From NCBI RefSeq assembly GCF_014645815.1, contig NZ_BMML01000024.1:124001-188000 (forward strand): 64,000 nt of DNA, written 5' to 3'. Origin of the DNA: Streptomyces fuscichromogenes (GTDB taxonomy: Bacteria > Actinomycetota > Actinomycetes > Streptomycetales > Streptomycetaceae). Position 1 is the first letter of the stretch. The number at the start of each line of letters is the position of its first letter. The position numbers were made by a program, and so were the translations under genes. The notes beneath the pieces were generated by a model, which saw only the letters and a program-made list of their open reading frames with translations, did not search any database and had not been told where the DNA came from. Shown here in pieces: positions 45,153 through 53,804 of the stretch.

Positions 45153-46964
45153 TTACTTGATGTAGAGACGACGCGGGTCGATGCCGCCGATCACGTCGTC
45201 GTAGACCAGGCCGCCGACCTTGGAACCGGCGATCTGGACCTGCTTGTAGTCGATGGTGGGAACGGCGTTGATGACGTCCTTGACCAGGTACTGGTCGAGC
45301 TTCTCCCACGCGGCGGCCGACTTGACCGGGTCGCTGATCGCGTTGGCCGCGTCGATGTCGGAGTTGGCCTTGGAGTCGTTGACGTGCGAGTAGTTCGGCG
45401 AGCCGTCGGCGATCGCGCGGCCGTCGAACAGCGGCGGGATCACGGTCGAGGCGGACGGCCAGTCGGCGCCCCAGGCGGAGGCGTAGATGTCGTAGTTGTT
45501 GTCGACCTTGCCGACCTGGTCGTAGTACGTCTCGGCCGGGATGTCCTGGCGCTGCACGTTGAAGCCGGCCTTCTCCAGGGCCGCGGCGATGGCGGTGGAG
45601 TACTGCTGGCCCTCGGGGGTGTTCTGGTAGCCGTAGGTCAGCTTCAGACCGACCTTGCCGGCCTTCTTCAGCAGCGCCTTGGCCTTGGCCGCGTCACCGC
45701 CCGGGTTCTTCTTCTTGCCCCACGGGTCGAAGGAGGCGTCGTAGCCGCTGACGGTCGGGCTGATGAAGCCGCCGGCCACCTCGGCGGCCGAACTGCCGCC
45801 GAAGGCGCGGATGATCGGGGTGATCGGCAGGGCGTAGGCGATGGCCTCGCGGACCGTCTTGTCCTGCAGCGCCGAGTGCTTCATGTTGATGTTGATCTGG
45901 CCGACGTAGGGCTGGTAGCCGGCCACCGTGCGGGCCTTGAGGGCCGCGTCGCCGCCGAGGACCTGGGAGATGTTGCCCGCGTCCACCGAGTTGTTGAAGC
46001 TGATGCCGGCCTGGTCGGCGCCGCTGTTGGCGAGCAGCTGCTTGGTGGAGTCCTCGTACTGCACGTTGAACGTGAAGTCCATCTGGTCCACGTACTGGTT
46101 GCGGATCGGGTCCGTCTTCGGGTCCCAGTCGGGGTTCTTGACCAGCACCATCGACTTGCCGGACTTGAACGACTGGATCTTGTACGGGCCGGTCGTCAGC
46201 GGGGCCTTGTCGTACTTCTCCTTGGTGTCGCCCTTCTTGGAGACGACGGCGTAGCCCGCCATGGCGAGGGCGTACGGCAGGTCCGGGTGCGCGGTCTTGA
46301 AGTGGAAGATGATGGTCTTGCTGTCGGGCGTCTCCAGGATGCTGTTCGGCAGGTGCTTGCCCTTGTAGGGGCCGTCCGGGAGCAGCTTGCGGTAGTCGGC
46401 GCCGTTGGTGTCGGCCAGCCACTGCTGGAGGTACGTGGGGCCCTGGTTGATGAAGGAGGCGAAGAGCCGCTCGTAGGTCTGGCGGAAGTCCGCGGACGTG
46501 ATCGGCGTCCCGTCGGAGAACTTGATGCCGTCCTTGAGCGTGTACTTCCAGGTCTTGCCGCCGTCCGTGGTGGTACCGGAGTCGGTGGCCAGGTCGCCGA
46601 CGACCTCGTGCCCGCTGCCCTTGTTGTTGGTGGACTTGTAGCCGGTGAGGCCTCTGTGGATCAGCGTGGCGAGCGAGCCCTCGTCGGAGACGTAGATCTG
46701 CCCGGGGTCGAGGTGCGCGTAGGAGTCGCGCTGCAGCACTTCCAGGGTGCCGCCGGTCTTCGCGCCCGGCACGGCGGCCGCGGGTCCTGTCGAGTCCTTC
46801 GCATCGCCGAACTTGATCGACGCCTGCTGCCGTTTGGCGTTCTGCTGGTCCTTCTTCTCGTTGTCGCTGGCGTTGCTGCCGCCTTTGCTGCAACCGCTGA
46901 GCACGAGTGCCCCGGCCGCGAATACTGACAAAGCGGCGTATGCATGGCGTCCGCCCCTACTCAT
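45153..46964 (-). CDS. bldKB: BldKB-type oligopeptide-binding lipoprotein
   Basis: A 603-residue SBP family 5 lipoprotein. ATG 46964 has GGAG nine bases upstream; a GTG five codons earlier is less likely. Sec signal peptide with lipobox VLSGC (Cys25), then a Lys/Gln/Ser linker. Landmarks: GGKTWKYTLKDGIKFSDGTPI and TTGPYKIQSFKSGKSMVLV. It captures the peptide for the surrounding permease/ATPase complex. Against the cluster 2 binding protein it is much more diverged than the ATPases are, and it uses Sec rather than Tat. Confidence 0.88.
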   Translation of the reverse strand: MSRGGRHAYAALSVFAAGALVLSGCSKGGSNASDNEKKDQQNAKRQQASIKFGDAKDSTGPAAAVPGAKTGGTLEVLQRDSYAHLDPGQIYVSDEGSLATLIHRGLTGYKSTNNKGSGHEVVGDLATDSGTTTDGGKTWKYTLKDGIKFSDGTPITSADFRQTYERLFASFINQGPTYLQQWLADTNGADYRKLLPDGPYKGKHLPNSILETPDSKTIIFHFKTAHPDLPYALAMAGYAVVSKKGDTKEKYDKAPLTTGPYKIQSFKSGKSMVLVKNPDWDPKTDPIRNQYVDQMDFTFNVQYEDSTKQLLANSGADQAGISFNNSVDAGNISQVLGGDAALKARTVAGYQPYVGQININMKHSALQDKTVREAIAYALPITPIIRAFGGSSAAEVAGGFISPTVSGYDASFDPWGKKKNPGGDAAKAKALLKKAGKVGLKLTYGYQNTPEGQQYSTAIAAALEKAGFNVQRQDIPAETYYDQVGKVDNNYDIYASAWGADWPSASTVIPPLFDGRAIADGSPNYSHVNDSKANSDIDAANAISDPVKSAAAWEKLDQYLVKDVINAVPTIDYKQVQIAGSKVGGLVYDDVIGGIDPRRLYIK

Positions 46965-47051
46965 CACTGAAGTCTCCACCCATCTGTGTGTACGCCGGTG
47001 CGAAGGAAATGGCCGTGCGGTATCCGGGCGAGGACGCCCACAAGCTCCCGG

Positions 47052-48086
47052 TCAGCGCGCCGTCTTGGGATCGAAGGCGTCCCGGACCGAGTCCCCGAGC
47101 AGGTTGAAGGCGACGACGAAGACGACCATCGAGACGCCGGGGAAGAACATGTACGTGATGTCGTTCTGGAGGACGAGCTCGGTGGAGGCCTTGGAGAACA
47201 TCTGGCCCCAGTCGGGCGTGGGCTCGACGATGCCGACCCCGAGGAACGACAGACCCGCCTCGATCGTCACGAAGCTGGGCAGGATGTACGTGGCCTGCAC
47301 CAGCAGCGGTGTCACCACGTTCGGCAGGATCTCCCTGCGGATGATCCGCCAGGGCGAGGCGCCGCTCACCTTGGCCGCTTCGATGAACTCCCGTTCCCGC
47401 AGGGCGAGTGTGGTGCCGCGCAGGATGCGGGCGAGGCTCATCCAGCCGAGCACCCACTGGACGACGATCAGTGCGACGACGCGCACATAGGTCGGCGTCT
47501 CGTCGCGCGGGGAGACGAACAGCGAGACCACGACCGGCATGCTGGCGATGAAGAACAGCTGCGAGGGGAAGGCGAGCAGGAAGTCGATGAGCCGGCCGAT
47601 GAAGAAGTCGGTCTTGCCGCCGAGGTAGCCCGCCGTGACGCCGAGGAGGATTCCGGTGAGGACGACCGCGACGGTGACCGCCAGGGAGATCAGCAGCGAG
47701 GTACGGATGCCGTAGATCAGCTTGGTGAACACGTCGTAGCCGTTGCCGGGTTCGAGACCGAACCAGAACTCGCTGCTGATGCCGCCGTTGGGCTGCACCG
47801 GCACACCCGCGCTGTCGAAGAGTTCGGGACGTTCGTCGGCGTAGACGGTGTACGGGTTCTTGCCGTACAGCTTCGAGATCAGCGGGGCCGCCGCCGCGAC
47901 GACGAAGAAGAAGGCCACGACGAACGCCGAGATGACGCCGGTGCGATCGCGCTTGAAGCGGATCCACATCAGCTGGCCCGGCGACCGGCCTTCGACCTTC
48001 ACCGTCGCGGTGTTCGGGTCGGGCTGCGGTCCGCCGTCCACGACGGCAGACCTTCCGCCACCCTCAATGTCCGTAGGACTTGTCAC
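47052..48086 (-). CDS. bldKA: BldKA-type oligopeptide importer permease
   Basis: A 344-residue OppC-type permease starting at GTG 48086. A 45-residue hydrophilic N-terminus is followed by FKRDRTGVISAFVVAFFFVV (OppC_N helix), further helices and the EAA loop (EAAKVSGASPWRIIRREILPN). First gene of the presumed bldK operon, preceded by an unusually long (~640-base) non-coding leader with a short reading frame. bldKB starts 87 bases downstream of its stop. Confidence 0.88.
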   Translation of the reverse strand: MTSPTDIEGGGRSAVVDGGPQPDPNTATVKVEGRSPGQLMWIRFKRDRTGVISAFVVAFFFVVAAAAPLISKLYGKNPYTVYADERPELFDSAGVPVQPNGGISSEFWFGLEPGNGYDVFTKLIYGIRTSLLISLAVTVAVVLTGILLGVTAGYLGGKTDFFIGRLIDFLLAFPSQLFFIASMPVVVSLFVSPRDETPTYVRVVALIVVQWVLGWMSLARILRGTTLALREREFIEAAKVSGASPWRIIRREILPNVVTPLLVQATYILPSFVTIEAGLSFLGVGIVEPTPDWGQMFSKASTELVLQNDITYMFFPGVSMVVFVVAFNLLGDSVRDAFDPKTAR

Positions 48087-48720
48087 AGTTCGTCCAATTC
48101 ACAGGTGTGGGTGTGCCGAACCGGCGGCCGACGCGGGTGCGCGGTCGCTGCGGCATGATCCGATGAGGCATGATCCGACGAAGCGTCAGGACATCCCCGG
48201 GGTGAGCGGGAATGCCGCAGCCGGACGCGCGTAGGCGAGCGACGGCGCTACGCGGCCGACCGCTGCTTCAGGACCAACCGCCGGACGAACAAGGGCAGTC
48301 GGACCGAACGGCCGGTAGAGCCGGAACAGCCGGTGGAACCCACCTGGTGCCTGTGACACTGCACATGGGACTTCTCCTCATGACTTCACGTGTTCATCAG
48401 CAGGAGGTTTCCGTCCATACCCTCCGACACCCCTGACGGAGGGTCAGACACCCCCTGATGCTCGTGAGTCGGGCGCTGTCCCCACAGCGCGAGACCCATT
48501 GACCCGAGCGCTACGCGGCTAACTATCTGCCATGAGCCAGGTGCCGACCACTGTCTTTAAATCTCAATTCAGTCACAGCTGGCGCGTAGTTCTTCCGAAA
48601 AATGGACAAAGCGTTCGACGGGAGAAGGCCGCGAAACGGACTTGTTACATGGGTATCGGGCGAGGATCTCCGCATTTCGGACACGGTGGCGAAAGTGGCC
48701 GACATCCGTCCGCTCTAAAA
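48087..48720 (-). promoter_or_regulatory. Long leader/promoter region upstream of bldKA
   Basis: Some 640 bases separate bldKA from the typA terminator. The far part (48530-48620) is markedly AT-richer than the surroundings (ctttaaatctcaattcag), as expected of a promoter region, but I cannot fix -35/-10 boxes. A 7-bp hairpin (ccctccg/cggaggg, 48420-48443) lies just upstream of the short frame at 48268-48366. A 12-bp direct repeat gcgctacgcggc occurs at 48245 and 48508. Apart from that short frame I see no gene. Confidence 0.4.
48268..48366 (-). CDS. Possible 32-codon upstream ORF in the bldKA leader
   Basis: ATG 48366 is preceded by a textbook ribosome site, GAGGAG seven bases upstream. It opens a 32-codon frame (MCSVTGTRWVPPAVPALPAV...), Pro/Val-rich with three cysteines (positions 2, 24, 26), ending 181 bases before bldKA. 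It could be a regulatory leader peptide or a small protein. Against this, there is no homology I recognise and the frame is short. The strong ribosome site is the main evidence. Confidence 0.35.
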   Translation of the reverse strand: MCSVTGTRWVPPAVPALPAVRSDCPCSSGGWS

Positions 48721-48728
48721 AGGGTTGC

Positions 48729-48766
48729 AAAAAACCCGGGCACCCCCATCATGGGGGTGCCCGGGT
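48729..48766 (-). terminator. Strong intrinsic terminator of typA
   Basis: Perfect 16-bp arms (acccgggcacccccat at 48734-48749 and its complement at 48751-48766). In the minus direction the stem ends in a run of U (plus strand aaaaaa, 48729-48734). It lies 16 bases past the typA stop and is the clearest terminator in the window. Confidence 0.95.
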
Positions 48767-48781
48767 CGGGATGTCCTGGGA

Positions 48782-50689
48782 TCAGCCGTGCTTGGCGCGG
48801 CTGGCGGCGCGGGCCCGCTCGCGGGCGTCCAGGTTCACCTTGCGGATGCGAACGGCCTCCGGGGTCACCTCGACGCACTCGTCGTCACGGCAGAACTCCA
48901 GCGACTGCTCCAGGGAGAGCTTGCGCGGCGGGACGATCGCCTCGAACGAGTCGGCCGAGGACGACCGCATGTTCGTGAGCTTCTTCTCCTTGGTGATGTT
49001 CACGTCCATGTCGTCGGAGCGCGAGTTCTCGCCGACGATCATGCCCTCGTACACCTCGGTGCCGGGGTCGGTGAACAGCACACCGCGCTCCTGGAGGTTC
49101 GTCATCGCGAACGCGGTGACGGCACCGGAGCGGTCGGCGACCAGCGAGCCGTTGTTACGGGTCTGCAGGGCACCGAACCAGGGCTCGTGGCCCTCGTGGA
49201 TGGAGTGGCCGATACCCGTACCACGGGTCTGCGTGAGGAACTCGGTACGGAAGCCGATGAGACCGCGGGACGGCACCACGAACTCCATGCGGACCCAGCC
49301 CGAGCCGTGGTTGGACATGTTGTCCATCCGGCCCTTGCGGACGCCCATGAGCTGCGTGACCGCGCCCATGTGCTCCTCGGGCACGTCGATCGTCATGCGC
49401 TCGACGGGCTCGTACGTCTTGCCGTCGACCTGCTTGGTGACGACCTGCGGCTTGCCGATGGTCAGCTCGAAGCCCTCGCGGCGCATCTGCTCGACCAGGA
49501 TGGCGAGCGCCAGCTCACCACGGCCCTGGACCTCCCAGGCGTCCGGACGCTCGGTGTCGAGCACCCGGAGGGAGACGTTACCGATCAGCTCGCGGTCGAG
49601 ACGGTCCTTGACCTGGCGGGCGGTGACCTTGCGGTCCTTGACCGCGGCCTTGTTGTCGGCACCCTTGCCGGTGCCGCCGCGGCCGACCAGCGGCGAGGTG
49701 TTCGTGCCGATGGTCATCGAGATCGCCGGCTCGTCGACCGTGATCAGCGGCAGCGGGATCGGGTTCTCGGTGTCGGCGAGGGTCTCGCCGATCATGATGT
49801 CCGAGATACCGGCGACGGCGCAGATGTCACCCGGGCCGGCCATCTCGGCGGGCTTGCGGGTGAGCGCCTCGGTCATCAGCAGCTCGGTGATGCGCACGTT
49901 GGACATCGTGCCGTCACGCTTGATCCAGGTGACGGTCTGGCCCTTGCGCAGCTCGCCCTGCTCGACGCGGAGCAGCGCGATACGGCCGAGGAAGTTGTCG
50001 GCGTCCAGGTTGGTGACGTGCGCCTGGAGCGGGGCCGACTCGTCGTACTCGGGGGCCGGGACGTGCGACAGGATGGTGGAGAAGAACGGCTCCAGGCTGT
50101 CGCTGTCGGCGGGGACGGTGCCGTCCTCCGGCTTGGTCAGCGAGGCCACACCGTCACGCGCACACGCGTAGACGATCGGGAACTCGATCTGGTCCTCGTC
50201 GGCGTCCAGGTCGAGGAAGAGGTCGTAGGTCTCGTTGACGACCTCGTCGATCCGGGAGTCCGGACGGTCCGTCTTGTTGATGCACAGGATGACGGGCAGG
50301 CGCTGCTGGAGGGCCTTGCGCAGCACGAAGCGGGTCTGCGGCAGCGGGCCCTCGGAGGCGTCCACCAGCAGGACCACCGCGTCCACCATCGACAGACCGC
50401 GCTCGACCTCGCCACCGAAGTCGGCGTGGCCCGGGGTGTCGATGATGTTGATGGTGATGACGTCGCCGCCATCCTTGGGGTGGTACTTCACGGCCGTGTT
50501 CTTGGCCAGGATCGTGATGCCCTTCTCACGCTCCAGATCGTTCGAGTCCATCATTCGGTCGTCGAGCGACTCGGCGGCGTGCGCGGCGAAGGCACCGGCC
50601 TGCTTCAGCATGGCGTCGACGAGGGTCGTCTTGCCGTGGTCGACGTGGGCGACGATGGCGACGTTGCGGATGTCGTGGCGCGTGGCCAT
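48782..50689 (-). CDS. typA: TypA/BipA ribosome-associated GTPase
   Basis: A 635-residue translational GTPase related to EF-G. G1 AHVDHGKT (residues 14-21), the effector region DLEREKGITI, G3 DTPGHAD, G4 NKTD. Domain II/III and V follow, ending with the TypA-specific C-terminal domain (FVVPSRGLIGFRTEFLTQTRGTG split across the typical motif). It assists 50S assembly and growth under stress or cold. ATG 50689 gives the standard family length. The surrounding reading frame stays open far upstream only because of GC bias. The strong terminator follows. Confidence 0.96.
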   Translation of the reverse strand: MATRHDIRNVAIVAHVDHGKTTLVDAMLKQAGAFAAHAAESLDDRMMDSNDLEREKGITILAKNTAVKYHPKDGGDVITINIIDTPGHADFGGEVERGLSMVDAVVLLVDASEGPLPQTRFVLRKALQQRLPVILCINKTDRPDSRIDEVVNETYDLFLDLDADEDQIEFPIVYACARDGVASLTKPEDGTVPADSDSLEPFFSTILSHVPAPEYDESAPLQAHVTNLDADNFLGRIALLRVEQGELRKGQTVTWIKRDGTMSNVRITELLMTEALTRKPAEMAGPGDICAVAGISDIMIGETLADTENPIPLPLITVDEPAISMTIGTNTSPLVGRGGTGKGADNKAAVKDRKVTARQVKDRLDRELIGNVSLRVLDTERPDAWEVQGRGELALAILVEQMRREGFELTIGKPQVVTKQVDGKTYEPVERMTIDVPEEHMGAVTQLMGVRKGRMDNMSNHGSGWVRMEFVVPSRGLIGFRTEFLTQTRGTGIGHSIHEGHEPWFGALQTRNNGSLVADRSGAVTAFAMTNLQERGVLFTDPGTEVYEGMIVGENSRSDDMDVNITKEKKLTNMRSSSADSFEAIVPPRKLSLEQSLEFCRDDECVEVTPEAVRIRKVNLDARERARAASRAKHG

Positions 50690-50822
50690 GGTGCGGCGTA
50701 CTCCCGGGGTGTTGAGAAGGCCCTGTGCGTACGTCCGTGTGACGCGGGCCTGCCGGGCTTGACACGCCACGGCCTCACCCCATGTTACGTGGCCTTTGTA
50801 ACTGAGGCTCGCCGGGCCGCCT

Positions 50823-50862
50823 CCATGGGGCGCGGGCAACTGCGTGACCAGCCACAATGCAC
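50823..50862. repeat. Dispersed repeat copy between lipoprotein gene and typA
   Basis: The core ggggcgcgggcaactgcgtg followed by accagccac matches the family consensus seen at 41700 and 61401, with a few changes. The remaining ~130 bases up to typA show gttacgtggcctttgtaac, an imperfect dyad at about 50783-50801 that may belong to the typA promoter. Confidence 0.6.
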
Positions 50863-50889
50863 CCGCACCCGGCAGCGAATCCGCTCCCT

Positions 50890-53133
50890 CTACCCCTTGC
50901 TCGGGCTCGGAGACACCTTCGCGCCCTTCTTCAGGAAGCCCATGTCCTGGTAGACCGGCGTCTGGAAGCCGAAGGCGCCGACGTTCACCAGACTCTTCAG
51001 GGCGCCCACGATCTGCGGCCGCTGGTACAGCGGCAGCGACCCGGCCGACGCCCAGATCCTGGAGTCCGCCTTGCGCAGCAGCCCGTCCGCCTCGTCCTCG
51101 TCCAGCGTGCCCAGCGCCTGGTCGAAGAGCTGGTCCACCTGGTCGGTGCCGACCCGCGTGTAGTTCTGCTCGACGTTCAGCGACCCGTCGGCCGCCACCA
51201 CCGGCTTCGCGTAGATCGGCCGCGCGTCCGTCGCCGGGAACGCGGACGACGGCCACGAGTACAGCGCGAGGTCGTACTGTCCGGACGCGATGTGGTCCTT
51301 GAAGTAGCTGTCGTCCGGGACCTTGTGGATCTCGGTCGCGATGCCGACCTTGTCCAGCATCGCCGAGATCTGGCCGGCGACCGTCTGGAGCGTCTCCGAG
51401 CCCGGCCCCGAGGGCAGCACGAACCGCAGCGAGAGCGCCTTCCCGTCCTTGGCCAGTGGTCCGGCCGGCGCCCCGGCGCCCCTGGGTGCCGCCGTGCCCT
51501 TGGGCGCGTACGCCCCCGGCGCCCCGTGGGCGTGGTCCTTCTGGTGGTCGCGGGTGTCCTTGTCGTTCGAGCCCTTGTCGTCCTCGCCGACGATGTACTG
51601 CCCGTCGTGCCCGCCGTCCGACTCGTCGCCCTGCTCCCCCTTGTCTCCCTTGACCCCCTTGTCTCCCTTGTCGCCCTTCTTCTCGTCCTCGGCGCCGGCC
51701 GCCTTGCCGCCGGCCTTGACCGGCCCGCCGGCCACCCAGCCGGCGTCGGCGAGCAGCGCCTGCGCCTCGTGGGTGTCGAGGCCGCCGATGGCGCCGCTGC
51801 CGTCGGTGTAGGCGGCCTGCCCGGACAGCGCCACATGGCTGCCGACCGGCACCGCGGGCAGCCCCAGCGGGGTGAGCACCAGCCTGGCGAGCGCCTGGCG
51901 GTCCAGGGCGCGGGCGACGGCCCGGCGCACCCGCTCGTCGGCGAGCGGGCCCTCGGAGCCGTTGAGGGCGAGCTGGGTGTAGGCGGGCTCCAGCGACTTG
52001 CGGACGTCGAAGTCGCGCAGCTCGTGCTGCTGCTCCAGCCACTTGGCGATGGACCGGCGGAGCTTCTTGGGCCCGTCGGGCAGCTTCTCCTCGTCCATGC
52101 CGAGGGTCAGTGCCCAGGACCGCAGCTTCTTGGCGGAGGTCTTCCCGGCGCCCTGCAGCGGCAGGCCGGTGCCCTTCTCGCGGCCCGCGATGGTGATCCG
52201 CTCGGCCTCGGAGGCGTCGATGTCGGCGACGTCGACCGTGCCGGCGGCGAGCGCGGCGGCCCGCTTCGCGCGGTCCACGGCGTGCAGGTCGATCTCGTCG
52301 AGCTTGGCCGGGCGGCCCCACCAGCGCGGGTTGCGGGTGAGGATCACGTCCTTCTTGGCGGTGTCGACCCTGTCGACCCGGAAGGGGCCCGCGGTGACGG
52401 TGAGCTTGCGGCGGGCACCGTCGTTGAAGGCGTCCGGGGTGCCCATGACGTCCTTCGGGTACAGCGGGGAGAACAGCGACTGCCAGTCGGCGTAGGGCCG
52501 GTCGAAGGTGACCCGGACCTCCAGGTCGTTGGCGCCGCGCTCGATCTGGGCGATGCGGTCGTAGCCGGCGTTGCGGGCGGTCCAGTACGCCGAGTCCTTG
52601 CCGGACAGGGCGCGCCACTGGGCGGCGAAGTCGGCGGCGCCGATCTCCCGGCCGTCGCTCCAGACGGCCTGCTGGTTGAGCTTGTAGAGGACGACCTGGC
52701 GGGGCTCGGTCTCGATGACCTTGGCGGACTCCAGGTAGTCCGGGTTGCGGACCGGTCGGCCCTCGGCGTCGGTGGTGAACATCGACGGCAGGACGGCCTG
52801 GGCGACCCGGGTGGTGCCGGCGTCGGCGTCGGCCTGGAAGGTGTTGAGGGTCTCCGGTACGGCGTCCACGGCCATCCTGAGCGTGCCGCCCTCGGCGACC
52901 GAGGCCCGGGCGACCGCCGCGATGTCCTGTGCGGCGAGCGGCTTGCTGCCCTCGTCGTCGGAGCCGCAGCCGGCGAGCAGGGGCACGGCGAGGGCGCCCG
53001 CGGCGAGGAAGGCGAGGGCGCTCCGCTGGTGGCGCCGCGATGGGCCGCACTTCGGCTGCGGCTCCGTCGTGGTTGCTCGCGCAGTTCCCCGCGCCCCTGA
53101 GGGGGCGCTACGGCTGACGCCCTGGTGAGACAT
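50890..53133 (-). CDS. SBP family 5-like lipoprotein with KGD-rich insertion
   Basis: A 747-residue lipoprotein. ATG 53133 has GGAGG nine bases upstream. Residues ~9-31 are encoded by a dispersed intergenic repeat, ahead of a signal peptide RRHQRSALAFLAAGALAVP with lipobox LLAGC. SBP landmarks are present (YKLNQQAVWSDGREIGAADF; AGPFRVDRV). In the second lobe a ~90-residue hydrophilic insertion (KKGDKGDKGVKGDKGEQGDE, then Asp/His/Gly/Pro-rich) interrupts the fold. No permease or ATPase gene is linked, so it may serve another importer such as the nearby bldK systems, or act independently. Confidence 0.88.
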   Translation of the reverse strand: MSHQGVSRSAPSGARGTARATTTEPQPKCGPSRRHQRSALAFLAAGALAVPLLAGCGSDDEGSKPLAAQDIAAVARASVAEGGTLRMAVDAVPETLNTFQADADAGTTRVAQAVLPSMFTTDAEGRPVRNPDYLESAKVIETEPRQVVLYKLNQQAVWSDGREIGAADFAAQWRALSGKDSAYWTARNAGYDRIAQIERGANDLEVRVTFDRPYADWQSLFSPLYPKDVMGTPDAFNDGARRKLTVTAGPFRVDRVDTAKKDVILTRNPRWWGRPAKLDEIDLHAVDRAKRAAALAAGTVDVADIDASEAERITIAGREKGTGLPLQGAGKTSAKKLRSWALTLGMDEEKLPDGPKKLRRSIAKWLEQQHELRDFDVRKSLEPAYTQLALNGSEGPLADERVRRAVARALDRQALARLVLTPLGLPAVPVGSHVALSGQAAYTDGSGAIGGLDTHEAQALLADAGWVAGGPVKAGGKAAGAEDEKKGDKGDKGVKGDKGEQGDESDGGHDGQYIVGEDDKGSNDKDTRDHQKDHAHGAPGAYAPKGTAAPRGAGAPAGPLAKDGKALSLRFVLPSGPGSETLQTVAGQISAMLDKVGIATEIHKVPDDSYFKDHIASGQYDLALYSWPSSAFPATDARPIYAKPVVAADGSLNVEQNYTRVGTDQVDQLFDQALGTLDEDEADGLLRKADSRIWASAGSLPLYQRPQIVGALKSLVNVGAFGFQTPVYQDMGFLKKGAKVSPSPSKG
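53041..53109. repeat. Dispersed repeat copy inside the lipoprotein coding region
   Basis: ctcgcgcagttccccgcgcc and the adjoining cccct...aggggg (53076-53109) match the left arm of the palindrome at 61376. The preceding tgggccgcacttcggctgcggctcc resembles the flank of the 40761 copy. It encodes residues 9-31 of the lipoprotein. Confidence 0.75.
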
Positions 53134-53465
53134 CTCTGCTTACCTCCGGGAGGCCCCGTGACACGGGTGCGGTCTGTTCACGTTTGGGGGTATTTTGGAG
53201 TTGATCACATGTACGTCAGAAGTACGGACCCCACTGAAATGGACGGGGTCCGCCCGCCGGGGACGACACGGCGGCGGGGGCTGCCAAACCCCACCCGTGC
53301 GGCGCAATCCCGGCGCACACAGAGCGCGTGCGGGCGTGCGACGGAGGCATGCAATCCGCCAATCGCTGCACATGGCTTCACATCGGCAGGTGTGACGCGC
53401 AACACTCGCAGGCGCATGAACGTTGCCGCCTTGGACCATGAAGTCCGCGGAAGTGAGGTCACGTC
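53134..53465. promoter_or_regulatory. Divergent intergenic region upstream of lipoprotein and sdh-linked genes
   Basis: Contains an 8-bp perfect hairpin cggacccc/ggggtccg (53225-53252). Because it sits between divergent genes it is more likely an operator or leader element than a terminator. An AT-rich patch (gtattttggagttgatcac, 53190-53208) probably includes promoter sequence, but no box pair is convincing. No gene is seen. Confidence 0.35.
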
Positions 53466-53756
53466 ATGTCCGTGCACGACGACCTGACGTCAGTCCAGCG
53501 TTGCCTAGAAGACCTGAACCGGTCCGTCGGCCGCCTGGAGCAGCAGCTCGGGAGCGGCGGACTGGAGATGCGCCGCGTCCGATCCGACGCCGATCACCTG
53601 CGCGAGAGCGTGGCACTGCTGCGGGAGGCGGCCAACACCGGCACCCCGGGCAAACGCCCCGAACTCGTCACCATCTCCGACGACCCGTACGACATCAACC
53701 TGTGGACGGACACGGACGACGAGGGTCTCGGCGCCCGCGACCGGCACGCCCCCTAG
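53466..53756 (+). CDS. Small coiled-coil protein upstream of the sdh operon
   Basis: A 96-residue hydrophilic protein. The first ~55 residues form a heptad-patterned helix (LTSVQRCLEDLNRSVGRLEQ ... ADHLRESVALLREA). The tail is acidic (SDDPYDINLWTDTDDEG). GAGG lies seven bases before the ATG. I recognise it only as conserved in Streptomyces next to sdh. It begins 48 bases before the membrane-anchor gene and is probably co-transcribed with the operon, but a role in respiration is not shown. Confidence 0.75.
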   Translation: MSVHDDLTSVQRCLEDLNRSVGRLEQQLGSGGLEMRRVRSDADHLRESVALLREAANTGTPGKRPELVTISDDPYDINLWTDTDDEGLGARDRHAP

Positions 53757-53804
53757 GAGCGCCGCCCGCAGGCCCCCGACCCCCGACCCGACCGGAGTCA
53801 TCCG

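Noticed and set aside
48532..48720. Plus-strand frame in the bldKA leader (begins MSQVPTTVFKS...)
   Set aside because: No ribosome site, runs straight into the typA terminator, and third-position composition is not coding-like.
48782..53050. A 1422-codon open frame spanning typA and antisense/out-of-frame to the lipoprotein gene
   Set aside because: Only the typA part (from 50689) has conserved domains and a start; upstream the frame is Arg/Gly/Pro-rich read-through of the lipoprotein gene in another frame, caused by GC bias.
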